A stretch of 64,000 nucleotides of DNA from Nectonema munidae (taxonomy: Eukaryota > Nematomorpha > Nectonematoida > Nectonematidae), in assembly GCA_030549495.1 (NCBI GenBank), contig JAUIRK010000866.1, positions 558,001 through 622,000 on the forward strand, read 5' to 3'. The position numbers and the translations under genes are program-made. Of the stretch, positions 22,915-33,899 are shown piece by piece. Positions within the stretch are counted from its first letter, which is position 1; each line of letters starts with the position of its first letter. The notes under the pieces were generated by a model, which was not told the DNA's origin, did no database searches, and was given only the letters and a program-made list of their open reading frames with translations.

Positions 22915-23335
22915 GGATCAAGTAAAGATGAGCACTCCCTGTTTCTACCTGCGTGCTTATCTTTACTTGCTTATTTATGAAAAAGAGAATTGCCTGCAAA
23001 TATATTGCAGAATTTTTCAAAATGAGAACGAAAATTCGATCGGATGTAAAAGAGAATTTCTGAACTCTTATTTGCATGAATTCATGTGGAACGAACGAAA
23101 CAAGTACGACAAATTTCATAGATTTTGTAACACTATTTGCAGCACAATATCAATTTGATTAAACTTAATAATAAATTTGTCATTTCAATATATAATTTAT
23201 TTGATCCTATATTTTTATTTTTTTTTCTAATTTATTCTGTTAGTTAAAATTGGGAATGCCTATCTTTACTTATTAAAAATCGGGGGTGCTTTTCTTTACT
23301 AGTCATTTTTGGGAGTGCTCATCTTTACTTGATCC
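22915..23335. mobile_element. Merlin/IS1016-like element remnant with 25-bp perfect inverted ends
   Basis: 421 bp. 22915-22939 and 23311-23335 are exact reverse complements (begins GGATCAAGTAAAG). Inside each end the motif AGTAAAGATnnGCnyTCCC recurs two or three times. The inner frame contains REFLNSYLHEFMWNER, which resembles the C-terminal block (SYLxEFMWR) of ISXO2/Merlin transposases. The flanking T/G runs make an 8-9 bp duplication hard to judge. Confidence 0.6.
22928..23158 (+). pseudogene. Possible Merlin-like transposase C-terminal fragment
   Basis: 76-codon frame. Only the second half (from about residue 40) shows family-like sequence NSYLHEFMWNER; the rest is not recognisable. Confidence 0.45.
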
Positions 23336-23397
23336 TTTTTTGGAGTGAAAGGTTATAAAATTATGCGAAGCATAAAAAAAATTTCAAAAATAAAAAA

Positions 23398-23403
23398 TTT
23401 ATT
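23398..23403 (-). terminator. Poly(A) signal of the TMEM11-like gene
   Basis: AATAAA on the minus strand, about 130 bp after the stop codon. Confidence 0.55.
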
Positions 23404-23530
23404 CATTAAAGTTTTATACTAAATGAGAGTGATTAAATTTGCCCAATCACAAAAAAGGTTAAGACAAAAAAGAGAGAATTTTGAAGTGAGCAAAATTAAG
23501 AAAGAGGAAACAGCGGTAAGAAATTCTTCT

Positions 23531-23782
23531 TTACAGCCTGAAGGGGAAGTGACGAAAAATGCAGAGCATGACTGAGGATATGGAGAGGATGGTGTGCGTG
23601 ATTCTTCGGTACAAGTCGTTTTTGCGAATGAGCATGATCGGAACATCCGAGTTCAAAACTACGAGAGGCAGTTGAAAGAGGTACTTTTGGTCGTGGATGA
23701 TTTGGTACTGACTACACGGATCGATTTGCCAACTCAAAGTGTAAAAAGCGAAGGAAATGAAGGAGAGAGAGGAGAGGATGAC
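23531..23782 (-). CDS. TMEM11: TMEM11-like exon B (C-terminal)
   Basis: Acceptor ttttttccaag at the end of a T-rich run, phase 0. It encodes the second membrane helix, SWQIDPCSQYQ, the RKNDLYRR motif and a short hydrophobic end, then TAA. Confidence 0.85.
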   Translation of the reverse strand, partial: VILSSLSFISFAFYTLSWQIDPCSQYQIIHDQKYLFQLPLVVLNSDVPIMLIRKNDLYRRITHTILSISSVMLCIFRHFPFRL

Positions 23783-26700
23783 CTTGGAAAAAATAAAAAG
23801 AGTCGCTTATCGGGTTCGTAAAAGAGCGTAAAAATTAAAGTCCGATTTGATATTAAATTATTCAAAATTAAGATGAGCTTTTATATGATTCTTCTAGATA
23901 TAATGAAAGGATTTAAAAGTTCATATGCCATTTTTAGTTCCGTCACATCCTTTTGCAATTTCGTTGCATCCTTTCTTTTTGCAATTGAATCAAACATAGA
24001 GCGTTTTAAAAGTTTTTTTTTTAAGTTTTTTAATCTTAAAAAATAGTTTGTGCATTTTTTAAAAATAATTTTTAAACCTACTTTTATACTATTTGATTGA
24101 TATCAAAAAACCGCAAGAAAAGATCAACTGGAGGTGTTTTGATATCCAATCCACAAAGTGTACGCTTAAAAGAGTTCAGATTTTCAGAGAGATTTTGTGA
24201 GGGTTTTATTTCAATCAAACTTGTGCAATGTACTTAAATTTAACGACATAAGTTTAATACGGATCGCTATTTCAATTCGAACAACATTTTGGGTCGGTGT
24301 AGAAAAAGGCTTTCTAGGAAAATCAATATATAGATGTTTTACTAGGCCAACACAGACAGATGGATAGGATGAAAAGTAAATAGGGTAGGGTATGGATCAA
24401 TTTTGGGAATAGATGACAAAAACAGGGTAAAAAAGAAGAGAAGACACTGTAGTATAATTTGCGCCTAGAGTTCTCTTAAATGTAAATCCTTGATATACAT
24501 TTACGTGCATATTACTTTATACTCCTAAGGCACATTTGTTATATATATATATATACACACACTGCTGTTATTTCATCACTTTAGCATCATTATAGTACTT
24601 TTATAATCTAACTTAAGTTTGCTATTCTATCCTGAATAAATCATCTTATATCGTTACTACAATCAATCTTCTTATTCTGGTTTTACTACAATTAAAAGTA
24701 CTAGTATAAAGTGATCATGGACAAAATTCTAAAGCCGCCTATTCTTGATATTAATCCCACTGATCAAGACTCTTATGAACAGTGGAAGCATTGGCGCGTT
24801 CTTTTTGAGAATTTTTTAGAGTATATACCTGAAGGTGAGTCTAATAAAATTAAAACTTTATTTTGCCATATAAAGCTTCACATATTTAAATACATCGATA
24901 ATTTATGTACCCTTCAATCAGCCCTAGAAAAACTCGAATCGATTTTTTGTAAAGAAAGAAATTCTCTTTACATGCGTCATATACTTGCTACTAGAAAACA
25001 AAGAGCCGATGAAAGCATTGACGTGTTTGTTGAGGAACTGCAAAACTTAGGTAAGTACTGTAACTTCAAAGATGTCAGCGCCGAAGTTTATAAAGAAGAA
25101 ATGATCCGTGATTCCTTAATTAATGGAATTAATTCTCCATCTATACGTTTGCGTTTGTTAGAAGACAGTAAGTTATCCTTTGAAAAGGCACTTTTAATTA
25201 CACGATCCTTAGACATTGCATTCAAGAGTTCTGCTGATTATGGCATAGAAACCACGATGTCTGCAGCAGCTTCCAGTTATAATGGTAGTTTAGATCCTAC
25301 AGATCCTATGAACGCTGTTATTCAATCAAAGACTACATTTAGACCTAAAGAACAAAGCCTTAATTCTTGTTGGTTTTGTGGAAATCAACGTCACCCTCGT
25401 GTCAACTGTCCGGCTCGCAATTCATATTGTCGAAAGTGTAATAAACTAGGTCACTTTAGTAAAGTTTGCCGATCTAAAACTTCTGCTTTTGTTCCTAATG
25501 TTGCTCTTATTAACTCATTCTCCAAAGAAGTAATGCTCAAGGTATTAATAAATAACGTATGCATTGATGCACTTTTGGACACTGGATCAACAGAAAATTT
25601 TATAGCTCAAAGTTGTGTCAAGAAATTAAATTTAATTCCTTTTAAATTTTATGGAAACGTGAGTATGGCTGACACGACACATAAATCTCAAATTGGCGGA
25701 CTAGTAACTTCGGATATCAAAGTAAAAGGAAAGTTCTATCCAGGCATTACCTTTTACGTCTTAAAGGAAGTGGCAGCGGAAGTCATTTTGGGTACAAGTT
25801 TCCTTGAAACCCACAAGTTCGGGACTTTTTCCTTCAAAGGAACTCGCGATGGAATACATGTATGTTCCCTTCCTGCTATTAAAATGAAGTGTCCTTCTCC
25901 TTTTACTTACCTTTCCAAGGAGTGTTATCCGATCGCTGATAAACCTCGTAAGTACTCTTCTCAGGATTATTCATTTATACTTAAGGATGGTATTGTAGTA
26001 GAGTCCAAATCCCCATGGCGATCTCAGCCTTTAGTAGTTTCCACACATAAAAAGAGAATGGTTATAGACTATAGCCGTACGATCAATAAGTTTACCTTAC
26101 TCGATAGTTATCCCATTCCAAACATAAGTGATGTTATTAAAAAGATTTCTCAATTTAAAGTATATAGTACGGTTGATCTATCTTCGGCGAATCATCAACT
26201 TGAGTTAGAAGTTGAGTTTCAACCTTGTGGTAGATTGTATGAATTTACTAGACTTCCTTTTGGTCTAACTAATGCAGTACCAAAAGTTTTTCAAAGAGTA
26301 ATCGATAATATTATACTATAAAATAAACTAAAAGGAGTTGTAGCTTATGTTGACAATGTTACTCTTATGGAAAAGGATAACGATGACCATGATAGGAATT
26401 TAAGGGAATTTTTTAAAGCGGTATCAAATGCGAGAGTTACTTTAAACGAAGACAAATCCCACATTTCTAAGGAAAGTATCGATATTCTGGGTTATCGTGT
26501 TTCTTTTCACTCTATTAAGCCAGACCCAGATCGCATTAAGGCTCTTCTAGATTTACCTGTTCCACAATCTATGTCTGCATTAAAACGGATAATTGGTTTA
26601 TTTTCCTATTATGCACGATGGATATATAATTTTTCCAATATAATGCATCCTTTATTTAAAGCTAAAGAAAAGGATATTTTTCCATTGGATACAGATGCAG

Positions 26701-29700
26701 TAAATGTTTTTCATAAAATAAAAACAATGTAACGTTACAAGGCAGAGCATAGACGGTGAATTACCTTTTACAGTAGAAACAGATGCGAGTAATAAGGCAA
26801 TATCCGCTTCGCTAAATCAAAATGGCAAGCCGGTAGCCTTTTTTTCACGCACATTTCATGGTCATGAGCTAAATTTACCCGCTGTAGAAAAAGAAGCTAT
26901 TGCTATAGTAGAATCCATTAGAAAGTGGAAGCACTTACTCCTGAATAAGAAGTTTACTCTAATCACAGATCAAAGATCTTTGTATTATATGTTTAATAAA
27001 AATCACCGTATAAAATAGAGAGATGGTGTATTGAATTATTTTACTTTTCATACGATGTTGTTTACAGGAAAGGAGAATCTAATTTTGTTGCAGATACACT
27101 TTCTCGAGCTTGTTCAGCTAGCGTTACTTTAAATAATTTAGAAAAGATTCATATAGAATTAGGACACCCAGGAATAACTCGTCTAACTCATTTTATAAGA
27201 AGTAAGAATTTACCCTGCTCGGTATTAGAAATAAAAATCATTATATCAAAATGTCAAGTATGTGCCCAAGTAAAACCTAAGCTTTATGTCCCCAAAAATC
27301 TCCATTGTGTTAATGCTCATCGACCATTTCAAAAACTTAATGTTGATTTTAAAGGACCATTATCTTCTTATTCACAGAATAAATATTTTCTATTGATAGT
27401 TGATGAATATTCCCGTTTTACATGGGCCTATAAGTGTAAAGATTGTTCCTCTCAGAGTGTAATTAGCTCATTAACAAATCTTTTTTGTATGCTTGGGTTA
27501 CCAGAAGCTATACATACGGATAATGCCCAGGCATTTGTAGGATATGAGATTAAAAATTTCTTTATCAATAATAATATTGCTCACACTACCTCCCTACCAT
27601 ACCATCCGACAGGAAACAGCCAAGTTGAAAGGTATAACGGTATATTATGGCGAACGATACTCCTAAACCTACGTAGCAAAAATTTAGATAACAGACATTG
27701 GGAAGATGTTCTAGATGTGTCCCTCCATGCCGTGAGATCTTTGTATTGTACCTCTATCAACTGTACTCCTCACGAAAGAATGTTCGTTTTTCCTCGGAAA
27801 ACTGGAAGTGGAACTTCTTTACCAACTTGGTTGTCACAACTTGGAAGAGTTCTACTAAAAAAACAAGGCGCTTCAAGAAAAATGGGTGATGACATGGAAA
27901 TAGTGGAACTTGAACACACCAACCCAACACATGCCTCAGTAAGGACAAAAGAAGGAACAACGAAAAACGTTTCCTTAAGAGATCTTGCTCCATTCACAGC
28001 TGCTGAAGAACAAAGTATTCAAGATGAAAATCCTGCAGTCCAAAATACTTCTAATGAGAATGTTGACTTTTCCGAGAAGGAAGATGATGTAAGTTCTTCG
28101 CCAACAGAAAGATATCCAAAGCGTGAAAGAAGACCACCCCTTAGACTGCATTATTGAATGTTTTTTTTAGGAAGGGGAAATTGTAGTATAATTTGCGCCC
28201 AGAGTTCTCTTAAATGTAAATCCTTGATATACGTTTACGTGCATATTACTTTATACTCCTAAGGCACATTTGTTATATATATATATACACACACTGCTGT
28301 TATTTCATCACTTTAGCATCATTATAGTACTTTTATAACCTAACTTAAGTTTGCTATTCTATCCTGAATAAATCATCTTATATCGTTACTACAATCAATC
28401 TTCTTATTCTGGTTTTACTACAGACACGATGAGAGTGAAACACCTAGACACGCAAACTTTGCTCTCAGATGATCACGGAAGAGGAAAAGGAAGCAAGGAT
28501 ATTGATATTCTTTTTCTTCGCTGTTCCAAGAAGAACTTGCTGATCAGCAAGATGAGAGAGCAAAGTACACAAAAGGGTTAAGCGTGATTTAATTAACTGC
28601 CTACCCTTTACAAGAGAAAACAGCCCTTTCTATTTTCCTTGAAGAGAAGTAATTTGGAGATAATGAGCACGAACACACACACACACTCGAATGAATGAGT
28701 ATGATAGTATGTTTTCGAGTTCCCTTTAATCTGCGCTTGAATCGCATTCAGTAGAAGCTATTTCTTGTGCAGAGATGGCAGAGCTCGAGGATCAAATGAG
28801 GTTGGTGCTTCTAGTCAAAATCTCTATCTACATACTCGGCTTCTTAGTCGCGGGAATCGGTCACGCGCTCTTCTTCGCGAAGTACAAGAAAGTGAATGAG
28901 TCATTTCGGTTTTCCTGCTTCAACCAAATCATCTACTCCAACATATTCATGCACTGCTTCAGCATTTTCATCACAGTCAACGACATCCTAAAGGTGAGAG
29001 AGTCGGCAATTATTATCAAGGACTTCAACTGGGTCTACTTCAACGTCTTCTTCAAGTACTACATCGTGCACTCCTTCCGATTCGCCTTCTTCAACTTCTC
29101 CTTCATCTTCTTCCTCAATCAAAAAGGATCTGACTTGATAAAGTGGTTGCTGAAGCAACACGAAAAAATGGTCGTCGTCATTGTGTACGCGTTTTCCATC
29201 GTAATCTGCCAGTACTTCCAGTACACCGAGAATATGTATAAGGGTATGGACGACGCACACCAGCAATGGGTCTACTTCGGCAGCTACCGATTCTTGACGA
29301 GGATGTCGCTCGCTTGCTTCTACCTGGTTGAACTAGCGACAAAATTCTATCCCTTATGCACAACCTGTTTCATCATTGCCAAGTACAAGAAGTGGAGTTT
29401 GGAGAATCAGGTGGGTGGATTGGAAAACTCCTGCTCCAAGCAAAGATTCCTCAAAAACATCACTTTAATGCTCGCAACCGTGGTCTCTTTGGATCTTCCT
29501 TATTTCTTGTGGGAGATGGGACGGCCTTTTTACGAAAAGAACAACTCCCTCATAAGAATTCTTTTGCATATCTCCTACTTCTTATCGTACATAAGCTTTG
29601 CAAGCGTGCCCTTCTTCATAATAACAATTTGAGGGACGACAGGCCAACCTCCCTCATTACCGTGTTTTAATTGGATCATTGTCGTGTGTCAAGTTACTTT

Positions 29701-32700
29701 TTTTGTTCGTTAAATCTCCTTCTAGCTCTGTCAAAAAATACTAAAAATGAGGAAAGTGAAGATTTCGCTATTGTGGTTATTGTTGTGAAATGTTAGTATT
29801 TTTAAAAAAATAAAATGAATTCAAATGTCAAAAAGTTAAAAATCTAGTAAATAAAGTCTTTCGTTTTCCAAGAAAAGGCATACTCTATGAATTGTGCTAG
29901 AAAGGTTAAATTTTGCATATGCGAAGCAGACTATTTCAAATTCACATGCGGCTGACTGGACAATTTGGCGCAGGACATTTCAGGCAAGTAATGAACACTT
30001 AATATTTAAATAAACATCATGTTTGAAACAAGAGATATATATCTTTGGAAGAAATCTGCTTAGTTTATACCATACTTCCTCTTATTATCTTGATTTTAGA
30101 GTACTTTTATATCGAATTACTTAATCTTATTTATACTCATATGGAATGGTACCATTCCCATTACCATATGGGATGAAGAATTAAAAATATTTAGACAGAA
30201 TCTAGATTTGTAGTTGGTTAGTGAGATTTTCCAAATTACAAAATCCTGCAGATAAGGTCTAAAGGGAGAGACGAATCACATTGAAAGTATTGCCATCTCA
30301 ATAAGGAAGTGTGTCAGTCTAGAACCGAAGAAGAGAAATGTGCCAAAGCGGTCAAAAAGATGAAGACCTACTTCGCTTACTTAAGGAATTGCTTACTAGA
30401 TAGCCCCTATTTAGATATACAACTGTTAAAAAGTTCCCTCCCTGCCTCACAAGCGCCAACACAAACGGAATGGTAATCCGTGGTTGCAACGACACCACTG
30501 TAGTTGAATTTTCGTTACCTTTATCGCTTTAATTGATAACGATAACGGAGTAAAATTTTTTAAAATAAACGATAAAGATAACGGCAATACATTTTTACGT
30601 TAGCGATTGTGTTGATTTCGTTCTTTTTTGTTATAAAGGAGTAGAAAATCAAGGCGCGCTATATATTTATCCATGATTTCTATACTTCTGCAAATAATTA
30701 CAACTTTTTTTAATTCTAAATTTAATGTATAATTCGACTCAAGAATTCATCATTTCAAAGTCAAGGTAACAAAAATCTAGGAACTTCATTGGCAGAAACC
30801 GTGGAAATGCACTTCTGAAATCAACTAAAACAGGGGTTTGTGATCAAAATTCTTCCCAAAAAATAGAATTTTTAAAAACACTAGCATGGTCTAACATTTC
30901 AGTCAAAATTTTCAAACAGATTATTAGTTTTGAACTAAATTGATAACTTGATTTTCAGAACGTAGATCTAATTCAGACAATTATTTTAAAAACTAATTAG
31001 AAGAAGAAGATTTATTAATTGATAAAATAAAATTGGAATACACCACTAAACATATAAAAAAAGAATTTAATAAAGAATTAAAAAAAAAAGACATTGCATA
31101 TTTATAGTTGGGAAACAATTCAAAAGGCCTGCAAGCCGCTGATATGAATAAATCCCTGGTGATATGAATTAACAAAAAAACTTTTTTTGTATCAGTGTAT
31201 TTATGAAGTATTTAAATATTTGTTTCAAAATTAGATAAATCCGTTTTCATTTATATCTTGACTTTCGGCTAAACTTTTGCTTAATTCTGATATTAAATAA
31301 AATAGTTTAGAGTATTTTGTTATTTTAATTCATTTGAACCCATTCCAGCAAATTATATGCAATATTTCAAAATTTTAAACACAGTTATGTATTTAAAATT
31401 TAATACTTTTTTTGCTATTTTCTAGAAACAGTGAAACATTTTTTTTCGAAAAAATTAACGAAAATGATAAAGAAAAATGATCAAACAAATGTCCGAATTA
31501 AACGATAACGAGGTGCTTTTTGTTCAAAGAAAACGAAAACTATAACGAAGTTATTTTTAGTAGCAACGATCCTAAGCCTACTTCTTTAAGATTTGATATT
31601 CAATCCCCACTCTATTCGCTTCTTCACAAAGCCTCTTCTATATTTTTGCTTTTATTTTAACATCTTTTTCTTCCAAAATTTTTTTATTACTTGAACATTG
31701 ATACATTTCTCAATTACAATACCTTCAAAGAATCACTTCAACAGATAACATGCTATATAGTCTTTCTTTCATTTGTTCCCCGAATATATCCATGTTTAAT
31801 TTAATTGTTTTAAAGCAAAAATTATTTTTGAATAGATATACACATTTGTTTTTTAATCGTTAAAGCTACACTAATCTAAGAATGGTTTTCTGGATTTTTT
31901 AGAACTTTCTTTCTCTATATACTTACAGCATCTATGAGAGAGAAATCAGTATCATTAAAAAAACTAAAATTGATGCTACTATACCCCATCCTCGCCCAGG
32001 CCCTTTCTACACGTATAGAAGCCTACATGTCGCTACTACTTACTTAAAGATACATTGCCTTCACCAGGAGGTTCTCATCCCAATATCGCTCTCACTACTC
32101 AATACATCCTTAGGTTTCCTGCCATTTCAGCAATTCACGTCACTTCTCTGGAATATGGCTGACATCGTCAAAGCTCTGACCCTTAGGATAGGAGCGTGTA
32201 ATGAGAATACTTTTGAAACAATTATTGCAGATTCCTATTCAGACAATTTAATAAAATCTAAAAGCTAAGAAGCTGAGATAGAGGGGCCTAGGTAAAACTT
32301 TTTTTACAAATATCCTCACTGATCAAGAACCACGGGATTCGGAACATTATCCAGTCAGTTATGAGGCACTCTCCAGCATCGATTCCAAAATCCTGGGCAT
32401 GTGAAGGAATGCTTTCAGTTAACATGCCAATTACAACGCTACAGATTGTTAGTGACAGGAATGAGGTCATGGTAAGCTGTCTTTTTGTTCTCTTTGAGTT
32501 GTGCCATTTACTTTATTTCTCTATTTATTTTTTCTTTGAAATTCGATTAGATTTGTTTGAATATTACAAAAAGGTATAAAATTAATTTTAACTACTTAAA
32601 AAAGTGATGTTTATAAGAAAAAGTTATTTTTTTAGTTTTTTTATTTACCACTACAAATGTAGCGATTGGTCTTTACATGGAAAAAATAATATAAATAAAT

Positions 32701-33899
32701 GAATGAAAATATTCAAGAATTTTTATTTCTACAATTTGATGAAACTGAAAATCTAATAAGATTGTTACTGGTCCAGCTGATAATAAAAATTTTAACGATG
32801 ATGAAAATGTTGATGAAAATATTCCTGAAGAAGCTTTTCATGATTAAGTGCTTTTCGTAAATTTCTTTATCAGACCCCGCTTTAAGTGCAAAGGCGGTAA
32901 AATAATTTTCTTTTTTTGTACCAAGGGCTTATTTTTAACATTACTTAAGCCTGGAATCATCAAATCTCTGGGCGGCCATTCTGTGCGGACATAATGGTCT
33001 GATCTAGCTCTACTATCCCATTTGCAAAGAAAGCACATGAAGTTTGTGTACACCGTTTGTAAGCCGTTCAGTATAGCAACTACTTTCAAATCAGCCACGC
33101 ATGCTCCCTGTACTTGATTCGGTCTAAGATGAAAGCGAGATTTTTGTTTCAAAGCTGCTAGAACTTTTGATGGCTGTTTTAAATGTCTTTTCCTGCAGTT
33201 GGCCATGTGAAAATCTTAAGTGGGCAGCGATTTGGCTCACCAGGTGAAAATCCCTCATCCATTATAGCGGTGATTTTGACTATTTAAATTAATTCCTCAA
33301 TTTGAAAAGAATTACCATAAAGTTAGTACTAGAGTGTGTTATGGTTGAGGTTTAGTGTTAGCGCAATCATACATACATACATACATACATAAATTTACAT
33401 ATACATTTTCTAACATTCTCGATACAAACTTTCCAATTTATTTGTATTAATACACGTGACACAAAAACGCCTAGACATACTTATATTCTACATTCACATT
33501 GACATCAGACAACCATGCACTGAAATACTTAAAAACATCGGTATAACCCCATGAATCTAGTCTCAGGAATTCCCTTAGGCATAACATAAAAGATTATTAT
33601 CAATATATATGGGTATGAGTAGAGGAGAAGAAAACTTGAATAGCGGGAACCGGAAGGAGACAGGAGGTGAACGAGATGAGCGCAAAGATGACGGATGATT
33701 TGTGCAGGAAGTTGCCCAGACGAATGTACTTGACGGTGGTTTCTGCGAGTTCTTTGTAATCAATCACGATCAGTTCGATTCCGGCAACAAGCGATCGCTC
33801 CAACTCATACTCCATTTTTTCGAGATCCGTGGGATCGTCGTCATGAGGAGAAATAATGACGAATTTCACGTTGCTCGGCCTATTAACCACCTGAGACAT
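23531..33899 (-). CDS. TMEM11: TMEM11-like inner-mitochondrial-membrane protein (two exons, 9.85-kb intron)
   Basis: TMEM11 (PMI in Drosophila) is a small inner-membrane protein that shapes mitochondria and cristae, linked to MICOS. Exon A, 33899-33636 (88 codons): MEYELERSL..LIVIDYKEL..TTVKYIRLGNFLHKSSV, matching the family pattern YELExAL..IVIEP..GNCLHKTAV. Exon B, 23782-23531: FYTLSWQIDPCSQYQ and IMLIRKNDLYRR, matching SWQFDPCCKYQ and LVRKDDLHRK. Together 171 residues against about 190 in vertebrates; roughly eight residues of the loop before the second helix look absent, so a tiny exon may be missed. The intron holds an LTR fossil, a receptor gene on the other strand and other insertions. 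Confidence 0.85.
23783..24447 (-). other. TMEM11 intron, 3' portion
   Basis: AT-rich, no element recognised before the LTR at 24448. Confidence 0.5.
24448..24691 (+). repeat. 5' LTR
   Basis: 244 bp, starts TGTAGTATAA and ends TTTTACTACA (TG..CA). It contains an (AT)n tract and an AATAAA signal. Confidence 0.9.
28182..28422 (+). repeat. 3' LTR
   Basis: 241 bp, same ends as the 5' LTR. The main difference is the length of the (AT)n tract plus a few substitutions. Confidence 0.9.
28428..28774 (+). promoter_or_regulatory. Presumed 5' region of the receptor gene
   Basis: Non-repetitive, less AT-rich than the rest of the intron, with an (AC)n tract at 28676-28686. No defined promoter motif seen. 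Confidence 0.25.
28775..29632 (+). CDS. Intronless seven-helix receptor-like protein, nested in the TMEM11 intron
   Basis: 285 residues with seven hydrophobic segments near 10-34, 45-71, 88-115, 131-150, 175-203, 226-248 and 259-285. The last ends at the stop, so there is no cytoplasmic tail. Helix 6 carries LDLPYFLWE and helix 7 SFASVPFF, positions where rhodopsin-class receptors have a Pro. No DRY or NPxxY is visible, so this is at best a divergent chemoreceptor-like GPCR; another seven-helix family is possible. Codons are rich in third-position C/G, unlike the surroundings. A CAG just before the ATG (28768-28773) could be an acceptor for a 5' exon. Confidence 0.7.
   Translation: MAELEDQMRLVLLVKISIYILGFLVAGIGHALFFAKYKKVNESFRFSCFNQIIYSNIFMHCFSIFITVNDILKVRESAIIIKDFNWVYFNVFFKYYIVHSFRFAFFNFSFIFFLNQKGSDLIKWLLKQHEKMVVVIVYAFSIVICQYFQYTENMYKGMDDAHQQWVYFGSYRFLTRMSLACFYLVELATKFYPLCTTCFIIAKYKKWSLENQVGGLENSCSKQRFLKNITLMLATVVSLDLPYFLWEMGRPFYEKNNSLIRILLHISYFLSYISFASVPFFIITI
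29809..29855 (+). terminator. Poly(A) signals of the receptor gene
   Basis: AATAAA at 29809-29814 and again at 29850-29855, about 180-220 bp after the stop. Confidence 0.5.
29856..30487. other. TMEM11 intron, unassigned
   Basis: No gene or repeat recognised. Confidence 0.4.
30488..31568. repeat. Possible DNA element with TAACG-rich inverted ends
   Basis: The left side has cgttacctttatcg and ttgataacgataacgg; the right side has aaacgataacgaggtg and ctataacgaagtta. The ends are thus rich in the same word in opposite orientation, as in some hAT families. No target duplication and no coding remains. Confidence 0.35.
31929..32194 (+). CDS. Unrecognised exon-like coding segment A
   Basis: Acceptor acttacag, then about 88 open codons: IPHPRPGPFYTYRSLHVA, later GFLPFQQFTSLLWNM and VKALTLRIGA. 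Composition is coding-like (many C-ending codons) against an AT-rich background. A donor GTAATG follows at 32195. I do not recognise the family. It may be an exon of a further gene nested in the TMEM11 intron, or a processed relic. Confidence 0.45.
32313..32470 (+). CDS. Unrecognised exon-like coding segment B
   Basis: Open frame with SIPKSWACEGMLSVNMPI and ITTLQIVSDRNEVM, ending at a good donor GTAAGC (32471). More G+C than the flanks. The upstream acceptor is unclear and two other frames are partly open, so phase relative to segment A is unknown. Not recognised. Confidence 0.35.
32820..33206 (-). pseudogene. Second relic of the repeated gene family
   Basis: Minus strand: ADLKVVAILNGLQTVYTNF, CFLCKWDSRARSDHYV and ILPPLHLKRGLIKKF, clearly the same family as 14560-15565. 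Upstream blocks are degraded. It lies in the TMEM11 intron in the same orientation as that gene. Confidence 0.65.
33369..33393. repeat. (ACAT)n microsatellite
   Basis: Six uninterrupted catacata units. Confidence 0.9.
33636..33899 (-). CDS. TMEM11: TMEM11-like exon A (N-terminal)
   Basis: Starts at ATG 33899 (MSQVVNRPS). The sequence just inside, tgcatgtctcag, could instead be an acceptor with the exon beginning at 33890 and the true start further 5'. The donor at 33635 is the weak GTTTTC; an alternative in-frame GT lies 12 bases earlier. It encodes the conserved soluble part and the first membrane helix. Confidence 0.8.

Larger units (their letters stand above)
24448..28422 (+). mobile_element. 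Ty3/Gypsy-type LTR retrotransposon fossil
   Basis: 4.0 kb with two near-identical LTRs and the same 5-bp target duplication GACAC on both sides (24443-24447, 28423-28427). Parts in order: gag with two zinc knuckles (about 25370-25480), protease with DTGS (about 25570), reverse transcriptase (about 25930-26650), RNase H (about 26750-27030), integrase (about 27160-28050). A purine-rich tract precedes the 3' LTR. The LTRs differ at only a few positions, so the insertion is recent on a genomic scale. Broken, with about three interruptions. The integrase-last order places it in Ty3/Gypsy; the clade is uncertain. Confidence 0.85.

Noticed and set aside
28988-29363. Acidic and Arg/Ser-rich frames on the minus strand
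   Set aside because: Shadows of the GC-richer receptor coding sequence on the plus strand.
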